Part shown: one piece after another, positions 8,706 to 14,948 of the stretch
How the letters are laid out: each line of letters opens with the position of its first letter
Numbering within the stretch: the first letter of the stretch is position 1
Source: Cladopsammia gracilis
Taxonomy: Eukaryota > Cnidaria > Anthozoa > Scleractinia > Dendrophylliidae
Length of the DNA: 64,000 nucleotides
Direction of reading: 5' to 3'
NCBI GenBank assembly: GCA_022457155.1
Contig: JAJGOT010000241.1
Coordinates: forward strand, 604,501-668,500
Made by a program: the position numbers and the translations under genes
The notes under the pieces: generated by a model
The model's database searches: none
Seen by the model: the letters and a program-made list of their open reading frames with translations, nothing else
What the model was told of the DNA's origin: nothing

Positions 8706-9263
8706 TTAGATAAAATATTTTTTTATAAACTTTTCATTATATTGTTGATCATCAATTTTAAAAACTTTTAAAAGATTATAAAAAGATTTCTTATAAATAT
8801 TATCAAGAAAATATAAACAGTAATAACCACATCTAACAGAATAGATATCTTGAATTGGATAACCTTTATTATAAATAAAACCTAGATTTAATCTTTTTGC
8901 ATGTTCTATAATTTCTAATGGTGGTGGAAGTGAAAAAGAATCGAAATAGTAAATATATGGTGGTTTTATGAATTCTGCAACCCAATGAGTTCCTTGTCCT
9001 ACTTTATCATCAAGATTAATTATACAACATCCTTTTTCATGAAAATGATCAATTGAGTCTCTAGAAAAAATTCCTTTAAAATTTGGTATCTTAAGATAAT
9101 CTATATATTCTAAAAGATCAAAATTACTGAGAGGAATATCTTTGAAAATAGGTTTTAAAGTATTGTTCCTAATACTGGAATTTGGTTGAATGGACTGTTC
9201 GGTCCTAGTAATAATCCTTGTCCTTTTTTTTTTTACCTTTCCCTTGTTGTTCCCATGTTCCAA
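8706..9263 (-). CDS. adenain/Ulp1-like cysteine protease with no ATG
   Basis: 186 codons open, no ATG anywhere in frame (the first codon counted is TTG). Catalytic residues of the C5/C48 fold are visible, numbering from that codon: His93 in GTHWVAEF, Asp108 in YYFDSFS, Gln138 and Cys145 in VRCGYYC. This is the maturation protease of Polintons and adenoviruses, which cleaves core and capsid precursors. It overlaps the core-protein gene by 59 nt. Recognisable protease sequence begins around residue 36, so expression needs a frameshift from the core gene, a non-ATG start, or the copy has lost its start. A +1 (or two successive -1) offset separates it from the core frame. Confidence 0.85.
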   Translation of the reverse strand: MEHGNNKGKVKKKRTRIITRTEQSIQPNSSIRNNTLKPIFKDIPLSNFDLLEYIDYLKIPNFKGIFSRDSIDHFHEKGCCIINLDDKVGQGTHWVAEFIKPPYIYYFDSFSLPPPLEIIEHAKRLNLGFIYNKGYPIQDIYSVRCGYYCLYFLDNIYKKSFYNLLKVFKIDDQQYNEKFIKKYFI

Positions 9264-9996
9264 AAAATGGAGGTGGTTGATAAGGTATCATTCCTGGTCT
9301 AGCACTTACTTGTAATCCTTTTCCTTTTCCTTTTCCTGCTATTGGTACTTGTAATCCTTTTCCTTTTCCTTTTCCTGTTCTTGGTACTTGTAATCCTTTT
9401 CCAAATATTTTTGATGCTAATTCTATAGCCATAGGAATACCAATTGCAGCTAGAGTACCTAAAAATCCTCCTTCAATTTGTTTTTGTGTTGGTTTAAAAT
9501 ATAATGCTCCACCTTTTTGTTTAGCTTTATTTAAATCATCAATTTGTTTTTTTGTTAATTCTTTTTTAAGACTCATCAATTTAGATAAATATTCAGATGG
9601 AATATCAATTCCTTTACCAAAAAATTTATCAATTCCAAGTGATCCTAAAGCTGTTAAAGCACCCTGAGCAAGTGCTGGAGCTGCTTTACTAGCTGCTTTT
9701 GCAGCCATTGGAAGAACTTTTGAACCTATTGAAATAAGAGATCCAAACAAACTTCCACCTTCTTTTACTACTTTTCTAATTTGTGTTTTTGTTATTTTAA
9801 TATCAGAACCAACTCCATTAGTTTTAGCTTTATTAAGTTTATTAATTTGTGTTTTTGTCAACATTAATTCATCTGATCCAACTAAATTATTTTTAGTAAT
9901 TCTTAAAGTAATCTCTGATCTATCCTTATAAGCTTTTGCTAATTTTTTTAATTGAGATTCAGATAATTTTAATTTGTATGGAAAATAATTCGTCAT
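9205..9996 (-). CDS. virion core protein with duplicated TK(T)QI repeats
   Basis: 263 residues. N-terminal part carries repeats of the form LxLTKTQIxKLxKAK (residues ~12-80), then an Ala-rich hydrophobic stretch (GSKVLPMAAKAASKAAPALAQG) and GLGSLGIDKFFGKG, as in cnidarian Polinton core proteins. The tail has three GKGKGKGLQVP repeats. The zero frame stops shortly after an A11 run. In the -1 frame after A_AAA_AAG (9229-9223) the sequence continues for about 23 codons with a GLLLGPNSPF-type end that I recall from homologs, so the true C-terminus is probably there. ATG behind TTATATAATTCATTAAATAAAA. Confidence 0.75.
   Translation of the reverse strand: MTNYFPYKLKLSESQLKKLAKAYKDRSEITLRITKNNLVGSDELMLTKTQINKLNKAKTNGVGSDIKITKTQIRKVVKEGGSLFGSLISIGSKVLPMAAKAASKAAPALAQGALTALGSLGIDKFFGKGIDIPSEYLSKLMSLKKELTKKQIDDLNKAKQKGGALYFKPTQKQIEGGFLGTLAAIGIPMAIELASKIFGKGLQVPRTGKGKGKGLQVPIAGKGKGKGLQVSARPGMIPYQPPPFFGTWEQQGKGKKKKDKDYY
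9223..9229 (-). promoter_or_regulatory. possible -1 slippery heptamer A_AAA_AAG at the core gene end
   Basis: Zero-frame codons are GGT AAA AAA AAA AAG, so A AAA AAG is in phase. The -1 frame gives the family-typical C-terminus and stops ahead of the protease. The heptamer lies in an A11 run, so an indel is equally possible. Confidence 0.45.
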
Positions 9997-10065
9997 TCTT
10001 TTTTATTTAATGAATTATATAAAAAGTGTAAAAGTTAAATTTTTTTTATCTAAATATATAATAAA

Positions 10066-10218
10066 ATGAAATCTTATTGTGTGAAAGAAAAAAAACAAAC
10101 AGAATGTGTGAAACCAGAAGGTTATCAAACTGCTAAAAATGGAAGAAAAATGTATTGGTGTACTTGTGCTTCTTGTGGAATAAAAAAAACACGATTTGTT
10201 AAGAAACAGGGAAACTAA
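10066..10218 (+). CDS. zinc-ribbon N-terminal domain (first frame of a three-frame gene)
   Basis: 50 residues. Cysteines at 5, 14, 32, 34 and 37 with CASCGIKKTRF form a small zinc ribbon, similar to DUF5679-like domains that I recall at the N-terminus of related PLA2 proteins. ATG behind TAAATATATAATAAA. The stop TAA (10216-10218) directly follows the slippery heptamer G_GGA_AAC; the PLA2 frame opens at this point. Read alone it yields a mini-protein; read through it becomes the N-terminus of the PLA2 protein. Confidence 0.75.
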   Translation: MKSYCVKEKKQTECVKPEGYQTAKNGRKMYWCTCASCGIKKTRFVKKQGN

Positions 10219-10257
10219 TTCAGCCTTCTTCTTCACAAACACAAGAAGGAGAAGGCT
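10209..10257 (+). promoter_or_regulatory. -1 programmed frameshift signal (G_GGA_AAC + stem-loop)
   Basis: Heptamer GGGAAAC at 10209-10215 in phase (codons CAG GGA AAC TAA). A 7-nt spacer follows, then a stem of 11 pairs (10223-10233 with 10246-10256, ten Watson-Crick and one U-G) closing a 12-nt loop; A10222-U10257 can add one pair. This is the textbook layout of retroviral -1 frameshift sites. The -1 frame leads into the PLA2 gene. Confidence 0.8.
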
Positions 10258-10883
10258 TGGGTGAATTAGCATTAACAGGTTTAACTCATGCTTTACCTTG
10301 GTTAGGTAAAAAAACAGTAGAAATGGGACGATATGGTATATCTGAAGCTATGAGAAATAAAAACTTACAGAAAAAAGCAATTAATTATGGATTAAATAAA
10401 TTAACTCCAATGATTCAAGATGTTGGTAGTAAAGCATTGGATGAAATATCAACAAAAATAAGACCAAAATTAAAATATAAAACAAATAGAAAAGATCTAG
10501 ACCAAGGAGGTAGTGTAGATATTCATAAACTCATTGGAAAATTGCCAAAACCAAAAGGTGGTTGGACTCCTGGAGAATATAAGTACATGGGTCCGTATAA
10601 CCCTTTGAATGAACAATTAAGATATGATCCTGAAACAGGTGAAGTATTAGAATGGATGGTTAAACCATATAATAAAGTAGATGAAATTGCTGCTTATCAT
10701 GATATATGTTATGATATGGGAAAAAATAAGAATGAATGTGATAGACAAATGGTTAAATCTTTAGATCTGATTCCATACGGTGAAATACCGAAATGGGGGC
10801 AAACAGCGAGATTTATTATAAATACTAAACAGAAACTTGGTTTGGGTTTACCAAAGAAGACAAAAAACGTAAAGCGGCGTTGA
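10215..10883 (+). CDS. parvovirus-type phospholipase A2 domain protein (second frame)
   Basis: About 222 codons in the -1 frame of the zinc-ribbon gene. Ca-binding loop YMGPYNPL at ~10584-10607 and catalytic HDICYD at ~10698-10715 define the sPLA2 fold also found in parvovirus VP1u, where it breaches endosomal membranes. Ahead of it, ALPWLGKKTVEMGRYG and a basic linker. Ends KNVKRR then TGA at 10881. The domain core follows an in-frame ATG at 10323, so a shorter product could also be made independently. Downstream it overlaps the integrase frame at an A_AAA_AAC site. Confidence 0.85.
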   Translation, partial: LIQPSSSQTQEGEGLGELALTGLTHALPWLGKKTVEMGRYGISEAMRNKNLQKKAINYGLNKLTPMIQDVGSKALDEISTKIRPKLKYKTNRKDLDQGGSVDIHKLIGKLPKPKGGWTPGEYKYMGPYNPLNEQLRYDPETGEVLEWMVKPYNKVDEIAAYHDICYDMGKNKNECDRQMVKSLDLIPYGEIPKWGQTARFIINTKQKLGLGLPKKTKNVKRR

Positions 10884-10915
10884 GTAATAATAGTGATTGG
10901 ACTCAACAATTAGCC
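10862..10915 (+). promoter_or_regulatory. -1 programmed frameshift signal (A_AAA_AAC + stem-loop)
   Basis: Heptamer AAAAAAC at 10862-10868 in phase with the PLA2 frame (codons ACA AAA AAC GTA). Downstream a perfect 7-bp stem GTTGAGT (10879-10885) with ACTCAAC (10901-10907), loop 15 nt. A GGC/GCC pair (10876-10878 with 10913-10915) can extend it across a bulge, giving a 7-nt spacer. The -1 frame is the integrase; the zero frame stops 13 nt later. Confidence 0.75.
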
Positions 10916-11836
10916 GATGAATTACATAAACCAATCACTAGAAACTTTTTAAAGAGAACTGTAATATCAAATGGTATTGATGAAATCTGGGCAGCTGATT
11001 TGGTTGAAATGCAAAAGTTTAGTAAATGGAATAAAGGAATAAATTATTTACTGATGGTAATAGATATTTTTAGTAAATATGGATGGATTGAACCATTGAA
11101 AAACAAAAAGACTGAAAGTGTTAGTAAAGCATTTGATGATATATTTAAAAAAAGTAAACGTAAACCAAAAATGCTTTGGACAGATAAAGGTTCTGAATTT
11201 ATCAGTAAACATTTTAAGAAGGTCCTTGAAAAGAATAAAATCAAATTATATCATACAGAGAATGAAGAGAAATCAAGCATTGTTGAGAGATGGAATAAAA
11301 CAATGAAAACCAGAATGTTTAAGATGTTTAGTGTAAATAACAATACTGTTTATTGGAACATCCTTGATAAATTAGTTAATGATTATAATAAAACAAGACA
11401 TTCTAGTATTAAAATGACTCCAATTCAAGCTAGTAAAAAAGAAAATGAAGAAAAAGTTTATGCTAATTTATATTCAGATTTAATTTATTTGAAACCTGGA
11501 AAAATAAAATTTAAGGTTGGAGATTTCGTTCGTATATCAAAATATAAGAGACCTGTATTTGATAAAGGATATACTCCAAACTGGACAGAGGAAATATTTG
11601 TGGTTAATGAAATATTAAATACAAAACCTATCACCTATAAAATTGTTGATTTAATGGGTGAAGAAGTAAAAGGATCTTTTTATGAAAAAGAATTACAAAA
11701 AGCAAAACAAGAAATATATAGAATTGAGAAAGTATTGAAACGAGACACCAAGAAAAAGTTAGCTTTAGTTAAATGGAGTGGATATCCTGACAAGTTTAAT
11801 TCGTGGATTCCTTTGAGTGATTTAAAAGATTTTTAA
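10868..11836 (+). CDS. retroviral-type integrase with C-terminal chromodomain (third frame)
   Basis: About 322 codons, -1 relative to PLA2. rve catalytic triad: Asp in WAADLVEM (codon 10997), Asp in LWTDKGSEF (~11183) and Glu in SSIVERWNK (~11285), the last two separated by 33 residues as in Polintons. C-terminal chromodomain RIEKVLKRDTKKKLALVKWSGYP. This enzyme should make the 6-bp staggered cut at insertion. The frame is open from 10829 but its first ATG (11009) lies after the first catalytic Asp, so an active enzyme cannot start there. This strongly favours synthesis as a frameshift fusion. Confidence 0.93.
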   Translation, partial: RKAALSNNSDWTQQLADELHKPITRNFLKRTVISNGIDEIWAADLVEMQKFSKWNKGINYLLMVIDIFSKYGWIEPLKNKKTESVSKAFDDIFKKSKRKPKMLWTDKGSEFISKHFKKVLEKNKIKLYHTENEEKSSIVERWNKTMKTRMFKMFSVNNNTVYWNILDKLVNDYNKTRHSSIKMTPIQASKKENEEKVYANLYSDLIYLKPGKIKFKVGDFVRISKYKRPVFDKGYTPNWTEEIFVVNEILNTKPITYKIVDLMGEEVKGSFYEKELQKAKQEIYRIEKVLKRDTKKKLALVKWSGYPDKFNSWIPLSDLKDF

Positions 11837-11857
11837 TACTATTGTAGTATTAAAAAT
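11829..11857 (+). terminator. 3' hairpin at the integrase stop
   Basis: Perfect 13-bp inverted repeat ATTTTTAATACTA / TAGTATTAAAAAT with a 3-nt loop, overlapping the stop codon. Same stem core as 6069-6098. Confidence 0.7.
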
Positions 11858-11870
11858 TGTTTCAAGCGAC

Positions 11871-11894
11871 ATAAAAAAAAGCCCTTAAAAGGGC
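11871..11894 (-). terminator. hairpin plus T8 downstream of the 11913 gene
   Basis: Read on the minus strand: GCCCTT-TT-AAGGGC followed by T8, like an intrinsic terminator, 19 nt after the stop at 11913. The same design occurs at 13413-13437 and 18769-18792. Confidence 0.7.
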
Positions 11895-11912
11895 AAAATA
11901 CTTTATTTCAGT

Positions 11913-12659
11913 TTAAAACAAATCCTGTGAATCACCTTCTTCATTTTCTTCATCGACTTCGTCATCACTTTCTTCTTTAATCATTAATAATGATTCTCTT
12001 GGTTTCAATGGTCTAACATAAACTTCATGAACTTTAATTTGAATAGATTTTACTAATTTGGAAATATAAATACTCTCAATTATTAAAGCTAATTTTACTT
12101 TACAATATTGATTAAGGTATTCAAATGGATCAACATTTTTATTTCCTTTTGTTTTAAACAAAGATAGAATTTTATTAGATTTTTCTGAATATATAAGTTT
12201 TGCATATAAAACTGGTGAAACACTATCATCAATTACTGTTTTAGTTCTTCCTTTTTTATCAGTATATTCTTTCTTTTTATAATATAATATTTGCGATAAA
12301 TTTTGAGATTCTTCAACACCAATCGTATCTTCAAGATGATTATAACAAAGTTGTTGAATATTTTCTAATGTTTTAAAAAACTTTTTTTCTTCTTTAGTTG
12401 GTTCTTTTTCTTTTTCCCATAAACAAACAGGAATTGTATATCCAACTAATTCTTGAGATTCTTGATTCTTTCTTTCAGATACACCAAAACTAAAAAGTAA
12501 AGGTGTTTCAATTATAAGAGGACCTTGCTTACCATTAGGATAAGTTGTTTCGATTTTAATACGATGATATTTCATCTTAGAATTCTTGACTTTATATTGT
12601 TTAGCTTCGTTAAAAATTAGATTTTCTTTAGAAATGTTTTCGGGAGATGTAAGTTGCAT
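11913..12659 (-). CDS. conserved viral protein, possible ssDNA-binding (DUF5871-like)
   Basis: 248 residues. N-terminal half contains HRIKIETTYPNGKQGPLIIETPLLFSFGVSE, which resembles the conserved K-I-x-YxNG-x-G-x-LxxQTP-x-FGVS core of a family shared by large DNA viruses (DUF5871 from memory, suggested to bind ssDNA). C-terminal acidic tail EESDDEVDEENEEGD, common in ssDNA-binding proteins. ATG behind AATATTTATATATAATAAA and a hairpin-T8 downstream. Part of the right-hand replication block. Assignment tentative. Confidence 0.55.
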   Translation of the reverse strand: MQLTSPENISKENLIFNEAKQYKVKNSKMKYHRIKIETTYPNGKQGPLIIETPLLFSFGVSERKNQESQELVGYTIPVCLWEKEKEPTKEEKKFFKTLENIQQLCYNHLEDTIGVEESQNLSQILYYKKKEYTDKKGRTKTVIDDSVSPVLYAKLIYSEKSNKILSLFKTKGNKNVDPFEYLNQYCKVKLALIIESIYISKLVKSIQIKVHEVYVRPLKPRESLLMIKEESDDEVDEENEEGDSQDLF

Positions 12660-12682
12660 TTTATTATATATAAATATTTTTA
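12660..12682 (-). promoter_or_regulatory. element-specific promoter motif
   Basis: AAAATATTTATATATAATAA abuts the ATG of the 12659 gene. The motif recurs, nearly identical, before 13364, 14141 and 18693, and in a weaker form before 14926. Confidence 0.6.
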
Positions 12683-12707
12683 TTTTTTTAAATTTTTTTT
12701 AAAAAGG

Positions 12708-13364
12708 TTAATAATTTAAATAATATTTAAAATAACAATCAAATTCATTAATTAAATTTTGTAATTCTTCATATAATTCTTTTTGTTCTCTTTTTAATGA
12801 AAAAAAATCTCTAATTTTTCTTAATTCTTCTATATCTCTAAAATCTAAAATATTCATTTTATTATTAAAAAATTTTATCATTTCTAGACTTTCAAAATCA
12901 TATGAAAAAGATCTATAAATATAAGAATCCAATCTTGCAAAATTATGAATTTTAAATTTCCTATCATAACTTTCTTTTTTCCAAGAAACTTCATATCCTT
13001 TATAAATATATTTATATATAAGTTTTCTTTTATACTCTTTTTTCATTAAATATTTTTTCATATAATTTATTTCTTTTCTTATTTTTTTCAAATATTTATT
13101 TTTTTCTCTATAAAATTTATTACTTTCTTGATATTTTGAAACTATTTCTTTCATTTTTATTTTCTTATTTTCTTCAAAAAAATCTTCAATTTCTCTCTTT
13201 TTTATATCATAAAATTTTTGATAATTCCTATATAAATTATAAAAATGAAGATCAATCATAAACATTTTACCATATAATATTTTATCAAAATATTTTACAC
13301 CAAAAAGAGTGATTGGAATTGCTTTATATTCTGGATAAACAGATTTGTTTTGCGTAGCAATCAT
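12708..13364 (-). CDS. paralog 1 of a tandem pair, unknown function
   Basis: 218 residues, highly basic and helical. First ~45 residues (YKAIPITLFGVKYFDKILYGKMFMIDLHF) are nearly identical to those of the next gene upstream (14141-13620), after which the two diverge while keeping coiled-coil character and YLMKKEYK. Likely tandem duplicates. No known domain recognised. ATG behind AAATTTATATAAAATAAAA. The shared N-terminus suggests a common binding partner. Confidence 0.65.
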   Translation of the reverse strand: MIATQNKSVYPEYKAIPITLFGVKYFDKILYGKMFMIDLHFYNLYRNYQKFYDIKKREIEDFFEENKKIKMKEIVSKYQESNKFYREKNKYLKKIRKEINYMKKYLMKKEYKRKLIYKYIYKGYEVSWKKESYDRKFKIHNFARLDSYIYRSFSYDFESLEMIKFFNNKMNILDFRDIEELRKIRDFFSLKREQKELYEELQNLINEFDCYFKYYLNY

Positions 13365-13387
13365 TTTTATTTTATATAAATTTTTTT
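13365..13387 (-). promoter_or_regulatory. element-specific promoter motif
   Basis: AAAAATTTATATAAAATAAA immediately before the ATG of the 13364 gene; see 12660-12682. Confidence 0.55.
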
Positions 13388-13412
13388 AAATTATGATATT
13401 ATAAATTTCGAC

Positions 13413-13437
13413 ATAAAAAAAATCCCTAAAAAGGGAT
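13413..13437 (-). terminator. hairpin plus T8 after paralog 2
   Basis: Minus strand ATCCCT-loop-AGGGAT followed by T8, then ATGTCGAAATTTATAA, a tail nearly shared with 18769-18792. It sits just after the stop (13453-13455) of the -1-frame C-terminal extension of paralog 2, marking the real gene end there. Confidence 0.65.
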
Positions 13438-13452
13438 ATATTTTTTTTATTG

Positions 13453-13635
13453 TTAATAAATATAATTAACTTGACTATCACTAACACTAACTCTATCAGA
13501 ATCAGAATCAGAATCAGAATCGGTTTGCCAATGAATAATAACATCTTTTTCTTTAAAATAACTTTCAAAATCTTTAACAATTTTTCTTATTTCTTTAATT
13601 ATTTCTTTATTATCTTTTCTCAAATCATTATATCT
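13453..13635 (-). pseudogene. C-terminal part of paralog 2 in the -1 frame, with Asp-Ser repeat
   Basis: After the 14141-13620 frame stops, the -1 frame stays open and aligns in character with the C-terminus of paralog 1 (charged helix, FESYF versus FDCYF). It then runs into an (Asp-Ser)n tail encoded by an ATCAGA hexanucleotide repeat (13495-13522) and ends at 13453, right before the hairpin terminator. No canonical slippery heptamer is at the junction, so a one-base loss is the simplest explanation. Confidence 0.55.
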
Positions 13636-14141
13636 TTACGATATAATGATTTTCTATATTTTTTTTGTCTTAACATAATACTTTTAATTATGCTAAAACT
13701 TAAATAATTAGAATGTGTAAAATCTATTAACTTTTCATAATTTAAAATTCTGAATTTTAGATTATTTTCATCTTCAATACAATATAAAACTTTTTCTTTA
13801 TATTCTTCTTTCATTAAATATTTTCTAATATATTTTATTTCTTTTCTTATTCTATTCAAATATTTTCTTTTTTGTTTGTCTATTTCATTATTTTTTTGAC
13901 TTTTTTTAAAATATCTTAATATATCTTTTATTTTTAAACTATTATCTGATATAATTTTATCTTCAATTTCTCTCTTTCTTAACTCATAAAATCTTCGATA
14001 ATTAATATATATATTGTGAAAATGAAGATCAATCATAAACATTTTACCATATAATATTTTATCAAAATATGTTACACCAAAAAGAGTGATAGGAATTGCT
14101 TTGTATTGCGTATTAATAGATTTGCTTTGTGAAGAATTCAT
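13620..14141 (-). CDS. paralog 2 of the tandem pair (zero-frame part)
   Basis: 173 residues. N-terminus YKAIPITLFGVTYFDKILYGKMFMIDLHF nearly identical to paralog 1, followed by basic helices with KYLMKEEYKEK. Shorter than paralog 1 because the remainder lies in the -1 frame (13453-13635). ATG behind AAATATTTATATAAAATAAAA. Function unknown. Confidence 0.6.
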   Translation of the reverse strand: MNSSQSKSINTQYKAIPITLFGVTYFDKILYGKMFMIDLHFHNIYINYRRFYELRKREIEDKIISDNSLKIKDILRYFKKSQKNNEIDKQKRKYLNRIRKEIKYIRKYLMKEEYKEKVLYCIEDENNLKFRILNYEKLIDFTHSNYLSFSIIKSIMLRQKKYRKSLYRKDIMI

Positions 14142-14166
14142 TTTTATTTTATATAAATATTTTTTT
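14142..14166 (-). promoter_or_regulatory. element-specific promoter motif
   Basis: AAATATTTATATAAAATAAA directly before the ATG of the 14141 gene, the clearest copy of the motif. Confidence 0.6.
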
Positions 14167-14219
14167 TTTTAAATTATTATTTTTTTCCGCTACAACTTAA
14201 TTTCAAAACTCAATTAAAA

Positions 14220-14768
14220 TTATGATATTATAATTTCTTTTTTAACTAATTCCCACCATTCTTCATAAAAAGCTTTTGTTTCTTCTGAAAGTTTTAGTGG
14301 TAATAATTCATCAACATTACTATAACCAAGAATAATTAAAATCTTTTTTATAATAAAAGTGATATTAATGATTCTCTTTCTTCCAAATTGTGTATTTACT
14401 TTCTTAATTAAATTTGCATTATCAATTTTATAAAGTATTTCATTAATCTTAGAAATATCATCATTTTTTATATCAAAAGTTTTTTGTATTTCATTGATCT
14501 TTTTCTTAAAAAAATACTTTCTTTGGTATACTGATTTTTTTCTATAACAACATCTTTCCCAATCAGATATATTAACATCATAATTTAATATTCTTTGAAT
14601 TTGAAGACAACAATCACAACAAACTTCAGCACAATCAATAATTTCTTTATTCTCATGTTTGCATTTTTCATATATTGGAATATTTCTTTTTTTCTTTTTT
14701 TTAATTTTACTTTTTTCATAAGATTTTAATATGGAAGAATATAATTTAATCTCTTCTTCTGTATACAT
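14220..14768 (-). CDS. VLTF3-like late transcription factor
   Basis: 182 residues. A zinc-binding N-terminal part (CKHENKEIIDCAEVCCDCC) is followed by YQRKYFFKKKINEIQ, matching the C-x-C...Y-x-R-x-x-HF-x-x-x-L-x-x-IQ layout of poxvirus-type VLTF3 proteins found in NCLDVs and Polintons. It would activate late (capsid) genes, consistent with the virus-like promoters in this element. Starts with TAATG: its ATG overlaps the stop of the 52-residue gene just upstream, so the two are probably co-transcribed. Confidence 0.7.
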   Translation of the reverse strand: MYTEEEIKLYSSILKSYEKSKIKKKKKRNIPIYEKCKHENKEIIDCAEVCCDCCLQIQRILNYDVNISDWERCCYRKKSVYQRKYFFKKKINEIQKTFDIKNDDISKINEILYKIDNANLIKKVNTQFGRKRIINITFIIKKILIILGYSNVDELLPLKLSEETKAFYEEWWELVKKEIIIS

Positions 14769-14926
14769 TATAATCTTTTATTTTTTTTTAATTTTTTTAA
14801 ATTTTCTCTTTTATAAAATCTTTCTCTCTTATACCTTTTATATCTAATTTCTTCATCAAAATCTTCTATTAAAAAAAGTCTTCTTAAATATATTAATAAA
14901 ATATCTTTTTTTGTGAAATTAATCAT
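14768..14926 (-). CDS. small basic protein, 52 residues
   Basis: Short open frame with ATG at 14926 directly behind AATATAATATAAAATAAA, the promoter motif of this block. The protein is hydrophobic at its start, acidic in the middle and strongly basic at the end. Its stop overlaps the next ATG as TAATG. Promoter and overlap support a real gene; function unknown. Confidence 0.5.
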   Translation of the reverse strand: MINFTKKDILLIYLRRLFLIEDFDEEIRYKRYKRERFYKRENLKKLKKNKRL

Positions 14927-14948
14927 TTTATTTTATATTATATTTTTT

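Noticed and set aside
10183..10189. A_AAA_AAA heptamer in the zinc-ribbon frame as the shift site
   Set aside because: The -1 frame reaches TAA at 10200-10202, so a shift there could not enter the PLA2 frame.
10015..10272. 85-codon minus-strand frame opposite the zinc ribbon
   Set aside because: Antisense shadow; the plus-strand cysteine pattern and frameshift signal explain the region.
13620..13640. Programmed frameshift in paralog 2
   Set aside because: No X_XXY_YYZ heptamer lies in the window open in both frames; an indel is simpler.
13386..13707. Hydrophobic Ile-rich frames on both strands
   Set aside because: Shadows of the hexanucleotide repeat and of the paralog 2 C-terminus in other frames.
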